Assembly: GCA_014874365.1 (NCBI GenBank)
Contig: JACWAH010000007.1
Location: 42,358-106,357, forward strand
Reading direction: 5' to 3'
DNA from: Thermoplasmatales archaeon
Lineage (GTDB): Archaea; Thermoplasmatota; Thermoplasmata; Thermoplasmatales; Thermoplasmataceae
DNA length: 64,000 nucleotides
A program made the translations under genes and the position numbers. The notes under the pieces are model-generated. The model ran no database searches. It was not told where the DNA came from and saw only the letters and a program-made list of their open reading frames with translations. Positions 28,337-38,444 of this stretch are shown one piece after another (within the stretch, counting starts at the first letter, position 1; every line of letters starts with the position of its first letter).

Positions 28337-29290
28337 TCAAACTTCCGTTCCTATAATCTTGTCCACTATTTTCAATGCGCCATTAAACGGGTCTATTCCC
28401 CTGGACATGAGCTTCTTCATTTCCCTGTGAAGATCGCCTTTCTGGCGGCTCCTTTCATTGATTATTCTCCTCATCTCATCCTCGATGTATATGCTCATCT
28501 CCCTGATTCCTTCGTCATCTGGCCTGTTCTTGAAGTAATATTCCCTGTGCCTCGTGATCTCATCCATCAGTTCTCCAACGTGCTCTCCGGTTAATGAATT
28601 CACGCCAATCACCTTCTTGGTCCATGTGCCTGAAGGAAGCATGGCAAGGGAATCCTCGATGTCTTTTATGGCAAGGAAGGCTTCCTGCCTGTCAATCTTG
28701 TTAACCACGAACAAATCACCAATTTCCATTATGCCGGCCTTTATGGATTGCACAATGTCTCCAAGACCTGGGGCATGAAGAACCAGGATGGTGTGCGCTA
28801 TCTTCATTATGTCAATATCTGCCTGCCCTGACCCTACGGTTTCAACTATCACTGATTCATATCCAGCGGCGTCAAGTATCTTTATTGTGCTCAGAGCCGC
28901 AGATGAAAGACCGCCTTTGAAACCCCGGGATGCCAGGCTCCTCATGAATATTGAGTTCTGGTTTATGGAATCCTGCATCCTTATCCTGTTTCCAAGCAGG
29001 GTCCCTCCTGTGAAAGGGCTCGACGCGTCCACCGCTATAATGGAAGTTTTCTGTTTCCTTTTGCTCATCTCGGCAGCCAGCATGCCAATAAGCGAGCTTT
29101 TACCCACTCCTGGGGGACCTGTAACACCGATGATGTGAATCCGGCCCGTCCTGTCGTATATTTTCTTCATGAGTTCTGAGGACGCATAGTTTTGCGAGTG
29201 ATCCTCTACAATTGAAATTCCCCTGGAAATTGATGGAATATCGCCTGCGATAATGCCTTTCGCCAAGCCGTCAATGTTCAAACGGCTCAC
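28337..29290 (-). CDS. meaB: MeaB/ArgK-family G-protein chaperone of methylmalonyl-CoA mutase
   Basis: 317 aa G3E-type GTPase. Walker A GPPGVGKSSL, then DASSPFTGGTLLGNRIRM, VETVGSGQADIDI (switch/Walker B) and NKID. Protects and reloads adenosylcobalamin in the mutase encoded immediately upstream; its start overlaps the end of the B12-binding subunit gene by 4 nt. Confidence 0.94.
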   Translation of the reverse strand: MSRLNIDGLAKGIIAGDIPSISRGISIVEDHSQNYASSELMKKIYDRTGRIHIIGVTGPPGVGKSSLIGMLAAEMSKRKQKTSIIAVDASSPFTGGTLLGNRIRMQDSINQNSIFMRSLASRGFKGGLSSAALSTIKILDAAGYESVIVETVGSGQADIDIMKIAHTILVLHAPGLGDIVQSIKAGIMEIGDLFVVNKIDRQEAFLAIKDIEDSLAMLPSGTWTKKVIGVNSLTGEHVGELMDEITRHREYYFKNRPDDEGIREMSIYIEDEMRRIINERSRQKGDLHREMKKLMSRGIDPFNGALKIVDKIIGTEV

Positions 29291-29739
29291 CTGTCGGCAA
29301 GTTTCTTCCTCCTTGCATCTGCGGCCCTTTGAGTAACGTGAGCTATTATTGTCGCAAGGGGAGTGCCGGGGCCATAGTTTCCGGAAATGCCCATTTTTTC
29401 AAGTTTTATCTTATCTCCATCCGGAATTGTTCCTCCTCCAACTACCGCGATGTCATCAATCTTCCTTGCTTTGAGCAGGTCTGATACTTTCTTGAATACA
29501 GTCAGGTGGGCACCGTTGAGAAGACTTAGCGCGATCACGTCTACGTCTTCGTTCACGGCAGTGTCAATAACTTCTTCAGGCGTCGGCAAAAGTCCGGCAT
29601 AGAGAACGTCCATCCCTGCATCCCTGAACGCCTTTGCAAGCACGAACATGCCTCTGTCGTGCCCGTCTATACCTGGTTTTGCAAGCAATACCTTAATCGG
29701 TTTATCCTTAAACAATGATAGGCTCTTTCCATCCGCCAA
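29287..29739 (-). CDS. Methylmalonyl-CoA mutase, cobalamin-binding subunit
   Basis: 150 aa. B12-binding fold with the ligand motif KPGIDGHDRG (lower-axial histidine in DGHDRG), then VIALSLLNGAH and VVGGGTIPDGD. Separate small subunit as is common in archaea. Its start lies within the 3' end of the large subunit gene. Confidence 0.95.
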   Translation of the reverse strand: MADGKSLSLFKDKPIKVLLAKPGIDGHDRGMFVLAKAFRDAGMDVLYAGLLPTPEEVIDTAVNEDVDVIALSLLNGAHLTVFKKVSDLLKARKIDDIAVVGGGTIPDGDKIKLEKMGISGNYGPGTPLATIIAHVTQRAADARRKKLADR

Positions 29740-31435
29740 ATACGTTCCTCCCCACGTCCGATATCTCCTGCAGGGTACAATAATTTTCCACAGCTTCTAT
29801 AAGGTGAGGCATCAAGTTATCGTTTTCATTCCTCATGGCTTTTTCAAGGTCAGCCAGGGATTTCCTGACCTTTGATTTATCCCTTGTTTCCAGTACCTGT
29901 TTCAGCCTGTTTATCTGGTTGATCTGGGCTTTCTTGCTGATCTTGAGAATGTTGATCGGCTGCTCCCCCTTCTCAACGTACTTGTTCACCCCTACCATGG
30001 TTTCTTCTCCGCTTTCAAGTCTGGTCTGCCTCCTATAGGATGTTGAAGCGATCTCTTTCTGGACGTAACCTTTCTTGATAGATTCCAGGATCCCCCCCAT
30101 TTTCTCGATCTGCTCGAAATACCTGAATGCTTCCTCTTCCATCTTATCGGTCAGCCATTCAACGTAATATGAACCGCCCAGCGGGTCAATGGTATCTGCA
30201 ACGCCGGTCTCCTCTGCAATTATCTGCTGCGTTCTCAGGGCAACCTTTACAGCGTCATCTGAAGGCAGTGCCCAGGCTTCATCATACGAATTTGTATGAA
30301 GGCTCTGCGTACCGCCGAGAACTCCCGCCATAGCCTCTATCGTAGTTCGGATAATGTTGTTGAGGGGCTGTTGCCAGGTAAGGGTGTATCCTGAAGTCTG
30401 TGTGTGGAACCTCATAAGCATTGTCCTGCTTTTTGTTGCACCGTATTTCTCTTTCAGTACTGTTGCCCATATTCTTCTGGCTGCCCTCATCTTCGCTATT
30501 TCCTCGAAGAAATTTATGGAAGAGTTGAAGAAAAATGAAAGTCTGGGGGCAAACTCGTCGATTGAAAGTCCGTTCTCTATCCCCATATCAATATAATGGA
30601 ACCCGTCTGCAAGGGTAAATGCAAGCTCCTGAACCGCGCTTGAACCTGCCTCCCGGATGTGGTATCCGGATATGCTGATGTAGTTCCACTTGGGCATCCT
30701 GCGCGTGCAATAGGTCATCATATCCTTTATGATTCTAAGATGAGCCTCCGGGGGATACATCCACTCCTTCTGGGCAATATATTCCTTCAGTATGTCTGCC
30801 TGAACAGTGCCAGCCAGCGAAGATTCAGGATATCCATTCTTCCTGCCAACCGCAACATACATTGCAGTGAGTATTGCTGCCGGAGCATTGATTGTCATTG
30901 AAGTGCTTACTTTTGACAGGTCTATTCCCTTGAATATGACTTCCATGTCCTTCAAGGTGGTCACGTTCACCCCACATCTCCCGACTTCTCCATCTGCCCT
31001 GGTATTGTTGCAGTCATATCCATAAAGGGTAGGCATATCGAATGCAATGCTCAATCCGGTTTCTCCGTGCTTTATCAGATATTTGAGCCTCCTGTTAGTG
31101 TCTTCTGGCGTCCCGAAACCGGAGAACATCCTCATTGTCCACAGTCTGCCGCCATACATGTCCGGATAAACTCCCCTGGTGAAAGGGTATTCCCCCGGAT
31201 ATGAAATTCTAGAGAACTGGTCTTCAGTCAGATCTTCTGGGGTATAGAGCTGGCCTATCTTGATCCCGGAAGAATTTTCCTTTTCCTTTGACTCAATACG
31301 CGTTTGAGTTTTCCAGGGTTTAAGTGTCCCATTCTTCCACTTTTCATACTCAGGTTTATCATTGGAATGCCTGTTCTCAATGATCTTTATCTTGTTTGCC
31401 CAGTAGGACTGTGCAGATGAAGGCATATTTCTCAA
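29708..31435 (-). CDS. Methylmalonyl-CoA mutase, large (catalytic) subunit
   Basis: 575 aa, TIM-barrel domain only. Signatures: YPFTRGVYPDMYGGRLWTMR, GYDCNNTRADGEVGRCGVN, RMGIE-like DMGIENGLSID, RFHTQTSGYTLTWQQPLNN and DPLGGSYYVE. With the B12 subunit it interconverts succinyl-CoA and methylmalonyl-CoA in propionyl-CoA/branched-chain amino acid metabolism. No epimerase gene accompanies it here. Confidence 0.95.
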   Translation of the reverse strand: MRNMPSSAQSYWANKIKIIENRHSNDKPEYEKWKNGTLKPWKTQTRIESKEKENSSGIKIGQLYTPEDLTEDQFSRISYPGEYPFTRGVYPDMYGGRLWTMRMFSGFGTPEDTNRRLKYLIKHGETGLSIAFDMPTLYGYDCNNTRADGEVGRCGVNVTTLKDMEVIFKGIDLSKVSTSMTINAPAAILTAMYVAVGRKNGYPESSLAGTVQADILKEYIAQKEWMYPPEAHLRIIKDMMTYCTRRMPKWNYISISGYHIREAGSSAVQELAFTLADGFHYIDMGIENGLSIDEFAPRLSFFFNSSINFFEEIAKMRAARRIWATVLKEKYGATKSRTMLMRFHTQTSGYTLTWQQPLNNIIRTTIEAMAGVLGGTQSLHTNSYDEAWALPSDDAVKVALRTQQIIAEETGVADTIDPLGGSYYVEWLTDKMEEEAFRYFEQIEKMGGILESIKKGYVQKEIASTSYRRQTRLESGEETMVGVNKYVEKGEQPINILKISKKAQINQINRLKQVLETRDKSKVRKSLADLEKAMRNENDNLMPHLIEAVENYCTLQEISDVGRNVFGGWKEPIIV

Positions 31436-31613
31436 AGTGATTGGAGCAATAAAAACATTTCAAGGTATTTTGAAAATGGATTGTTGTAATCAACTATAAA
31501 CGGCATTTCAATAGAACCGTGTTTCAAGCAAATGCGATGGATATTCGCTGTCAAACAGTACTTTGTTTCAATCTTAAAGAATCGTTTTAATATGGGGATA
31601 TCATCGGTGAAAC

Positions 31614-32450
31614 ATGACGTCTTCGGTCTCCGCCATTATGTCCAAGGGTTCCTTGTCCTTCCATGTGCCAAGCATGGTTGAGGATCTTGTCAAGTTTCTC
31701 ATAAAGAATAACATCACCGGCGCGCCGGTTGTCAACGCTAGCGGGCTTTACGAAGGTATGGTGTCACGAAGAGATATTTTCGCCAGTCCTACAGAAAGCC
31801 AGACTGCAATGCTCATGCGCAGGGCGGAACCGGTCAGGCCTGAGGAATCAGTTGAATCCGCGGCAAGAGTAATGAAAAATCAGCATAGGAGACACGTAGC
31901 TGTCGTGGATTCAACCGGAAAAGTTGCTGGAATTCTCACACCGCAGAACTTCCTTGCCTACCTTTCAGAAAACAATGGAAAAGAAAAGATATCTTCAGTC
32001 ATGAAGGGCCCTTCGTTTGCTGTTTGGGAAAAAATGCCACTAAAGCTTTTTCTGACCATTACGGAATTATCGAAGACATATGCTTTCCCGGTTCTCGATG
32101 GAGAGGGTAATTTTAAGGGTATAATCACGGACAGGGATGTCTTCAACCTGATGGAATTCAAAAGCAGCGAAGCTTCAATGAAGAGGGATATCCAGGAAGA
32201 TGATCCCTGGAGCTGGGAAGGAGTCAGGAACTTTACGTCATATGCCGTTTATAGGAGCATTATGAAAATCCCAGAAGTTAGTGTTGAAGCCTGCATGGTA
32301 AAGGAACCAAGCACAGTGGACGTGGACGACGACATTTCCAGTGCAGTCAATATTATGAAGGCGCATAATTTCAACCAATTGCCGGTATTGAAGGGACAAA
32401 AGCTGGTAGGAATGATTTACGATCTGGATCTGTTAAAGGTGATTGCCTGA
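31614..32450 (+). CDS. Protein with four CBS domains
   Basis: 278 aa made of two CBS pairs: residues about 5-110 (ending HVAVVDSTGKVAGILTPQNF) and about 125-278 (GIITDRDVFNLM; MIYDLDLLKVIA). CBS pairs bind adenosine nucleotides or SAM. No effector domain is attached. The last codons carry the ribosome-binding site and overlapping start of glyS. Confidence 0.85.
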   Translation: MTSSVSAIMSKGSLSFHVPSMVEDLVKFLIKNNITGAPVVNASGLYEGMVSRRDIFASPTESQTAMLMRRAEPVRPEESVESAARVMKNQHRRHVAVVDSTGKVAGILTPQNFLAYLSENNGKEKISSVMKGPSFAVWEKMPLKLFLTITELSKTYAFPVLDGEGNFKGIITDRDVFNLMEFKSSEASMKRDIQEDDPWSWEGVRNFTSYAVYRSIMKIPEVSVEACMVKEPSTVDVDDDISSAVNIMKAHNFNQLPVLKGQKLVGMIYDLDLLKVIA

Positions 32451-33922
32451 GTCGCTTCGACGACGTTGTTGAGCTTTCAAAGAGAAGAGGTTTTTTCTGG
32501 CCATCTTACCAGCTTTATGGTGGCGAGGCGGGGTTATATGATTTCGGCCCTGTCGGGTCAATAATGAAGGATCGCTTTGTTTCTCTTTTCAGGAATACTT
32601 ACCTGAGGGAAGGGGGAATTTTTATTGACAGCCCCACCGTCACACCGCAAAGAGTATTCCAGGCCTCCGGCCACATAGAGAAGTTCCAGGACCTTGCCGT
32701 CAAATGTTCCAGGTGTGGGAAATACGATAAGATAGAATCTTCGCTCAAGAAATCAGGAATCAGTGAGGAAGTTGACAATCTTGCCGATGCCATGAAACTC
32801 ATCGAAAAAGGCGTCTTGCTCTGTTCAAACTGTGGCGAAAAGATTGGCCAAGCAGAAATGATGAACCAGATGTTCAAGGTCGAAAGAGGTAAGGATGCCG
32901 AACCATATTACCTCAGGCCGGAAACTGCGCAGGGAATATTCGTGAATTTCAAGCTGCTTCTCAACCAGAACAGGGGCAAACTCCCCATGATCGTATGTCA
33001 ATACGGGAAGGGGTACAGGAACGAAATTTCACCGAGACAGGCACTCCTCAGGCAGCGGGAATTCTTCATGGCAGAAGTGGAAGTATTCTTCGATCCGGGT
33101 ATTGGATGGGTCAAGGAAATACCTGGCAATTCCAGGATTAAATTTGTTCCCAAAGAAATGAAGGAAGTGCTGCTTTCTGCCGGCGAGGCCGCAGAGAAGG
33201 GTGTGATTGCGAACAAGGCAATGGCATATTTCATGAACGTTGTTTACAATTTATTGAGGGACTGCGGCATTCCAGACGAAAACCTGAGATTCAGGCAGCA
33301 TCACAGGAGCGAGCTTGCACATTACGCCAGGGACGCATGGGACGCTGAAGCATTGATTGACGATGCATGGATAGAAGTCACTGGAATTGCGGACAGGGGT
33401 GATTATGATCTCAGGAGGCATGGAGATTTTTCCGGACAATCTTTAGTGCTGGAAAACGGCAGGATTCCGGTAGTGGTCGAACCTGCCCATGGTGTGGACA
33501 GGATCCTGATGGCAATTCTTTCTTCTGCTTATTACAGGCGTGAAAACGGATTCAAGGTAATGAGGCTCTCCCCGAATATATCACCAAACATCGTTGCAGT
33601 CCTGCCATTGCAGTCAAAGGATGGGCTGGACTTGCTTGCACAGGACCTGTCCGTTAAGCTCAGGGAACAGAATGATTACGTCGCTTACGACGAATCTGGA
33701 TCCATAGGCAGGAGGTATGCGAGGCAGGATGAAATTGGTACACCTTTCTGCGTGACAGTGGACTATCAAACAAAAGAGGATTCAACTGTCACCATAAGGG
33801 AGAGGGATTCCACTTCACAAATCCGCGTTACAATAGATGCACTGACCGCAATCCCAATACTCAGGAATTCCGCGTTAATGGAAAGGATTAATGCGATCAG
33901 TCTTTCAAGGAAAGCCCAATAA
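32447..33922 (+). CDS. glyS: Glycyl-tRNA synthetase with apparent CTG start
   Basis: 491 aa if begun at CTG 32447. Family homology clearly starts upstream of the first ATG (32564): RRGFFWPSYQLYGGEAGLYDFGPVG is the conserved archaeal/eukaryotic N-terminus. No ATG, GTG or TTG exists in frame before it, but CTG (LSRFDDVVELSKR) sits four bases after GGTGA and overlaps the CBS-gene stop as CTGA. Other motifs: EMMNQMFKVERG, YLRPETAQGIFVNFK, RNEISPRQ, RQREFFMAEVE, EPAHGVDRI. The C-terminal anticodon-binding domain is complete. Confidence 0.93.
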   Translation: MSRFDDVVELSKRRGFFWPSYQLYGGEAGLYDFGPVGSIMKDRFVSLFRNTYLREGGIFIDSPTVTPQRVFQASGHIEKFQDLAVKCSRCGKYDKIESSLKKSGISEEVDNLADAMKLIEKGVLLCSNCGEKIGQAEMMNQMFKVERGKDAEPYYLRPETAQGIFVNFKLLLNQNRGKLPMIVCQYGKGYRNEISPRQALLRQREFFMAEVEVFFDPGIGWVKEIPGNSRIKFVPKEMKEVLLSAGEAAEKGVIANKAMAYFMNVVYNLLRDCGIPDENLRFRQHHRSELAHYARDAWDAEALIDDAWIEVTGIADRGDYDLRRHGDFSGQSLVLENGRIPVVVEPAHGVDRILMAILSSAYYRRENGFKVMRLSPNISPNIVAVLPLQSKDGLDLLAQDLSVKLREQNDYVAYDESGSIGRRYARQDEIGTPFCVTVDYQTKEDSTVTIRERDSTSQIRVTIDALTAIPILRNSALMERINAISLSRKAQ

Positions 33923-34094
33923 TTCTTGCCGGACAGAGCGAAATAGCCTCAAGAAGTTCTTTCCTAAGCGTTGTACTTTCTTTAATTAAATTTACCTTGC
34001 CGTCTTCTCCCATGTCGAATATTTCAGGAAGGACCGCAGTGCATACTGCATCTCCAAAACATTCTTCCCTTTTTACGGTAACTGTTTCACTCAT
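33897..34094 (-). CDS. Single-cluster ferredoxin
   Basis: 65 aa. Cysteine pattern C-x5-C near residue 12 (ECFGDAVC, aspartate at the usual second ligand place) and a later CP near 54, typical of one-cluster 3Fe-4S or Asp-ligated 4Fe-4S ferredoxins. Last gene of the suf operon, overlapping sufU by 8 nt and the convergent glyS end by 26 nt. Probably supplies electrons for cluster assembly. Confidence 0.88.
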   Translation of the reverse strand: MSETVTVKREECFGDAVCTAVLPEIFDMGEDGKVNLIKESTTLRKELLEAISLCPARIIGLSLKD

Positions 34095-34464
34095 TCTTGA
34101 CCCCGGATATTGCTTTCTTCAACGCGTTAAGTGACAGGAGAGCACATTTTTCCCTGGCAGGACCCAGTGTAACGCCAAGGCTTACCAAGTATTTCTCGTC
34201 TGTAAGTTCCTTAAGGGACCCGACCTCTTTACCCTTAACTGTTTCCGTCAAAATGGAGGCAGATGCCTGGCTTATGGAACAGCCCCTACCGATGAATTTG
34301 ATGTCGTCCACCCTTCCGTCTTTGATGAGCATTTCAAGGTGCACGGTGTCCCCGCACAATGGATTATACTCGGTGATCTTCTGGGTTGCATTTTCGATTG
34401 AACCATAGTTGTGTGGATTCCTGTAATGATCCATCATCACTTCATATGCGATGTCACTGGTCAA
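34087..34464 (-). CDS. sufU: SufU/IscU-like Fe-S scaffold or sulfur-transfer protein
   Basis: 125 aa. The three conserved cysteines are in YNPLCGD, GRGCSIS and REKCALL, with the ligand aspartate after the first. Overlaps sufS by 4 nt. The short linker between second and third Cys regions is closer to SufU than IscU in feel, but an alignment would be needed. Confidence 0.92.
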   Translation of the reverse strand: MTSDIAYEVMMDHYRNPHNYGSIENATQKITEYNPLCGDTVHLEMLIKDGRVDDIKFIGRGCSISQASASILTETVKGKEVGSLKELTDEKYLVSLGVTLGPAREKCALLSLNALKKAISGVKNE

Positions 34465-35747
34465 TGCGCAAACCTCGTAATTGAATTATTCAACTCTATG
34501 AAGAATTTATCGATATCTTCCTTTGTATTGTAAATGTAGAAAGAAGCCCTGGCGGTAGCCTGGACATCAAGCCTTGCCATCAAAGGCATCGCGCAATGGT
34601 GTCCGGATCTAACGGCAATCCCTTCCTTGTCCATTTCCGAGGCAATGTCATGAGGGTGCATGCTTCCTTTTGAGATTTTTATCCTCTCCCCGCTAAGTTC
34701 CTTCTCAATGTCAAAAGCAGGGACTTCTCCGCAATTGAAAGAGTATACGCCCGCCCTGAGATGCAAACTCCTTGGGCCGAATGACTTCAGCCCTTCAACA
34801 TAACGCTCTTCCTGGAATGCATAAAGCATCAATTCTGTTTCATGTTTCCTGATGTCCTTCATTCCAAGTTTCCTGAGATAATCTGCCGCAGCTGACAGGC
34901 CCACGGCATCCGCAACGTTCTGCGTACCGGCCTCGAATTTATATGGTATCTCATTCCAGGTGGATTCTTCGGTAGTTACGGACTTTATCATGTCTCCCCC
35001 TCCCATGTATGGGGGCAGTTTCTCAAGCAGGTCCGGCTTTCCATAAAGCCCGCCGATTCCCATCGGCCCAACCATCTTGTGACCTGAAAATGCAAAGAAA
35101 TCACAGTCTATGTCCTTAACATCCACGGGCATGTGTGGAACGCTCTGCGCTCCGTCTACAATGAAAGTGATATCCTTTTCATGCACAATCTTCCCCAACT
35201 CTTTCACGTCGTTTATGGCCCCAAGTACGTTTGACACATGGGTCACGGAAGCGACCTTCGTCATTGGGGTAATCTTGGACACGTAATCATCCACATCGAG
35301 GGTTCCGTCATCCTTGATGTCTGCAAATTTGATCTTGACACCCTTTGCCTTCAGGAATTGCCATGGCACTATATTGGAGTGATGCTCCATCATGGTCAGC
35401 AGTACCTCGTCATCTTTCTTCAGCCCCTGTCCTATTGAGGAAGCAACCAGATTCAGGGCTTCCGTTGTGTTTCTTACAAACACCAAACCTCTCGGGTCCG
35501 GAGCGCCTATGAACTCCGAAATATTTTTCCTGGACTTTTCGTATAAGTCGGTGGATTCCTCGCTTAGCTTATATATACCCCGGTGTACGTTGCTGTTGAA
35601 GTTCTCGTAATAGTTCTTTATGGCATCTATTACAACATAGGGTTTCTGTGTGGTGGCCGCGTTATCCAGATAAATTATTTCTTTACCCTCAATTTTCCTC
35701 TTGAAAATGGGAAAGTCCTTCTTTACTTTCAGTGGGTCCAGCATCAC
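34461..35747 (-). CDS. sufS: Cysteine desulfurase SufS
   Basis: 428 aa PLP enzyme. PLP lysine in FSGHKMVGPMGIG, HHSNIVPWQ upstream, and catalytic cysteine in RSGHHCAMPLM, placing it in the SufS (type II) group. Mobilises sulfur from cysteine for the SufBCD scaffold. Overlaps sufD by 4 nt. Confidence 0.95.
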   Translation of the reverse strand: MMLDPLKVKKDFPIFKRKIEGKEIIYLDNAATTQKPYVVIDAIKNYYENFNSNVHRGIYKLSEESTDLYEKSRKNISEFIGAPDPRGLVFVRNTTEALNLVASSIGQGLKKDDEVLLTMMEHHSNIVPWQFLKAKGVKIKFADIKDDGTLDVDDYVSKITPMTKVASVTHVSNVLGAINDVKELGKIVHEKDITFIVDGAQSVPHMPVDVKDIDCDFFAFSGHKMVGPMGIGGLYGKPDLLEKLPPYMGGGDMIKSVTTEESTWNEIPYKFEAGTQNVADAVGLSAAADYLRKLGMKDIRKHETELMLYAFQEERYVEGLKSFGPRSLHLRAGVYSFNCGEVPAFDIEKELSGERIKISKGSMHPHDIASEMDKEGIAVRSGHHCAMPLMARLDVQATARASFYIYNTKEDIDKFFIELNNSITRFAH

Positions 35748-36976
35748 AACTCAACTTTATGGGATAACTCATGCACTTTATTAATTAATCTTTCCGAACC
35801 TGAATGCTCAACTTCAGAGACCATGAAACCTTCGGCAATGATGGATTTCGAATCCTTGCGATCTATCCCCCTGCTCTCCAGATAGAATAACTCGTCGTCA
35901 TCAACGCTGCTGATGGATGACCCATGCTTGGATCTTGTGTTATTATTTAGTATTATCAGGGCGGGTTTAGAATTGGCATATGCTTTTTCCGAAAGCAGCA
36001 GGAGCTTAGAATCGTAGAATCCTGAAGAGAGAGTGCTCTGTTCCTCAATATCTATGTTTCCCCTATGCATAGTTATGCTTTCGTCGGTTACAGCCCCCTT
36101 CACTGATATGTCGGCATGCGCGGAAATGCCGGTCTGGAAGCTGCTATCTCTTATATCCATCGCCTGTTTTCCGGAAGAAAAACTCACCCCATTGGTCCTG
36201 AAAGTCGTATTGTCGCCAAACATCTCGGACTCATTGCTGAAAATCACCTTTGAAGCGCCGCAGTTGAGGTGGTAGAACCTGAATTCTGACCCGCTGTCAA
36301 GGAAAGAACGCACAAAAGTTATGTCTGTGCTTCGGTCCTGCTTGTCCTGGATATAATTGTATGTAACTTTTGAATTCTTTCCCACTTCGATATAGATATT
36401 CTTCCCGTAAGAATGATCGTTGTCCTTCCTTACTGTGTAGCTGTCATTTATGATAACCTCGTTATTGTCACCGCAGTCTATGTGGGATTTCATTGAGACA
36501 GGAGAATTTCCTGAATAGATGTTCTCAAGCTCAAGGCTCACCTTTCCAGTATTACTTTCAATTTCCACGTAATATCCATTCTTCCATGAAGCGTTTATGA
36601 GGTGTTCTTCCCTTTCCTTTCCGGATCGCATGAAAACGCCCGATCCACGGTTTGCGCTGCAAGACACGGAATTAAGGTCGGATATTATTACCCGTTCAAC
36701 CGGCTTTATGGCAGTCAGTTCGCCATCAACAAGCAAGGCGTTCGGTCCGTCGTTCACGATGGATGGTTCAACGCTTCCGGAGTCTTCACGCTTGTTTGGT
36801 GAATAGGTCATAAGTGCTTCCAGTTCAGCCTCTGAAACAGCCACGTAATCCTTTGTCGTCGGGCTTTCCTTGTAATTCCTTGGCTTAATCTTCAGGAAAT
36901 TCTTGAAGCTTTCAAGCCTGAATTCGTAAGCCGAGTTTCCAAAACGTTCCCTGAGTATGTCTACGAAAGTCTCCAT
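35744..36976 (-). CDS. sufD: SufD, Fe-S scaffold subunit
   Basis: 410 aa beta-helix protein of the SufB/D family. Signatures near the C-terminus: SKHGSSISSVDDDELFYLESRGIDRKDSKSIIAEGF. More diverged than SufB, as usual. Functions in the SufBC2D complex. Confidence 0.93.
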   Translation of the reverse strand: METFVDILRERFGNSAYEFRLESFKNFLKIKPRNYKESPTTKDYVAVSEAELEALMTYSPNKREDSGSVEPSIVNDGPNALLVDGELTAIKPVERVIISDLNSVSCSANRGSGVFMRSGKEREEHLINASWKNGYYVEIESNTGKVSLELENIYSGNSPVSMKSHIDCGDNNEVIINDSYTVRKDNDHSYGKNIYIEVGKNSKVTYNYIQDKQDRSTDITFVRSFLDSGSEFRFYHLNCGASKVIFSNESEMFGDNTTFRTNGVSFSSGKQAMDIRDSSFQTGISAHADISVKGAVTDESITMHRGNIDIEEQSTLSSGFYDSKLLLLSEKAYANSKPALIILNNNTRSKHGSSISSVDDDELFYLESRGIDRKDSKSIIAEGFMVSEVEHSGSERLINKVHELSHKVEL

Positions 36977-36992
36977 TGTATTCCCCTATTGT

Positions 36993-38444
36993 TTATCCTA
37001 CAGCGCCGTACCTGCTCATTTCAAGCTTGACAAGCCTGTTCATTTCAACGGCAAATTCCATCGGGATCTCCTTCATCACGTCGTCGAGGAATCCCAGCAC
37101 GATCATGGAACTTGCCTCGTCTTCAGACAGCCCCCTTGATCTCAGGTATGTCAGCTCCTCTGTCCCTATCTTGCCTACAGACGCCTCGTGGGAGAATGTC
37201 GCGGAAGGTTCATAAATTTCGTCATGCGGGAATGTCAGCGAGGAGGATGTGTCGTTTATCAGCAGGGCATCGCACTGCACCTTGCTCTTGGCGTGGGTAG
37301 CCCCTTTATTGACCCTTAGCAGACCCCTGTAGATAGCCTTCCCGTCTTCAATGCTTATGCTTTTTGCAACTATTCTTGAGCTTGTATAGGGGGCGAAATG
37401 CAGGGCCTTGGCACCGGTATCCTTAAATGTGCCGGCGCCGGCAAGTGCTATGTTCAGGTTTGAGGCAGAGGCATGCGGTCCCCTGAGGTAGGATGAAGGA
37501 TAGAGCATTGTGACCTTTGAACCGAGTGACCCACCCACCCATTCCATCTGTGCATTTTCGTCGACCCATGCCCTCTTTGTGGGCATGTTGTAAACGCTCT
37601 TGGACCAGTTCTGGACACTCGTGTACCTAGCTTTGGCGTTTTTCTTGACATATATTTCAACTATTGCGCTGTGGAGCGAGTCCTTGTCGTATCGGGGAGC
37701 GGTACAACCCTCGATGTAATGAACCTTGGACCCTTCGTCTGCCACCACAATCGTGTGCTCAAACTGGCCGGTTGCCTCGCCATTCATCCTGAAATAAGTC
37801 TGCAGAGGCATATCGATCTGGACTCCCTTGGGCACATAGAGGAACGATCCTCCGCTCCACACTGCTCCATTCAGGGCAGCAAACTTGTTATCCGAGACAG
37901 GCACTGCTTTACAGTAATAGTCCTTCACAAGATCAGGGTAATTCTGGATGGCAGAATCCAGATCCATGAAAACTACCCCCTTGTCCTCCCAGACTTTCCT
38001 TAGGTTATGATATACCCCTTCGCTGTCGTACTGTGCTACGGACCCTGCAAGATATTTCTGCTCTATCTCCGGTATGCCCAGTTTCTGGAAAGTCTCCTTA
38101 ATCTGGTCAGGAACATCGTTCCAGTCATTCGTACGCCTTTCATCCGGCCTGTTATAATAGGAGGTATTTTCCCAGTCAATGCCTGAGAGATCCGGTCCCC
38201 ATGTTGGTACTGGCTTGCTCTGGAATACCTCCAGCGCTTTCAACCTTAACCTTCTCATCCAGTCTGGCTCCTTCTTTATCGCGGATATCTCTTCCACCGT
38301 CTCCCTGGTGAGACCCTTGCCTGTGGAGTAAACGGGCTTTATGTTGTCATGAAATTCGTAATCGCTCTGTTTTACATCCTTAAGGTCCCTGAGCAGCTTT
38401 TCGAGTTCCTCGTCTTTCTTAAAATCCACATCCATTTCATACAC
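36993..38444 (-). CDS. sufB: SufB, Fe-S scaffold subunit
   Basis: 483 aa. Hallmarks: SGGSFLYVPKGVQIDMPLQTYFR, HYIEGCTAPRYDKDSLHSAIVEI, and the C-terminal CDALLINDTSS...HEASVGKIG block with conserved Cys and His. Assembles nascent clusters with SufC and SufD; overlaps sufC by 8 nt. Confidence 0.96.
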   Translation of the reverse strand: MYEMDVDFKKDEELEKLLRDLKDVKQSDYEFHDNIKPVYSTGKGLTRETVEEISAIKKEPDWMRRLRLKALEVFQSKPVPTWGPDLSGIDWENTSYYNRPDERRTNDWNDVPDQIKETFQKLGIPEIEQKYLAGSVAQYDSEGVYHNLRKVWEDKGVVFMDLDSAIQNYPDLVKDYYCKAVPVSDNKFAALNGAVWSGGSFLYVPKGVQIDMPLQTYFRMNGEATGQFEHTIVVADEGSKVHYIEGCTAPRYDKDSLHSAIVEIYVKKNAKARYTSVQNWSKSVYNMPTKRAWVDENAQMEWVGGSLGSKVTMLYPSSYLRGPHASASNLNIALAGAGTFKDTGAKALHFAPYTSSRIVAKSISIEDGKAIYRGLLRVNKGATHAKSKVQCDALLINDTSSSLTFPHDEIYEPSATFSHEASVGKIGTEELTYLRSRGLSEDEASSMIVLGFLDDVMKEIPMEFAVEMNRLVKLEMSRYGAVG

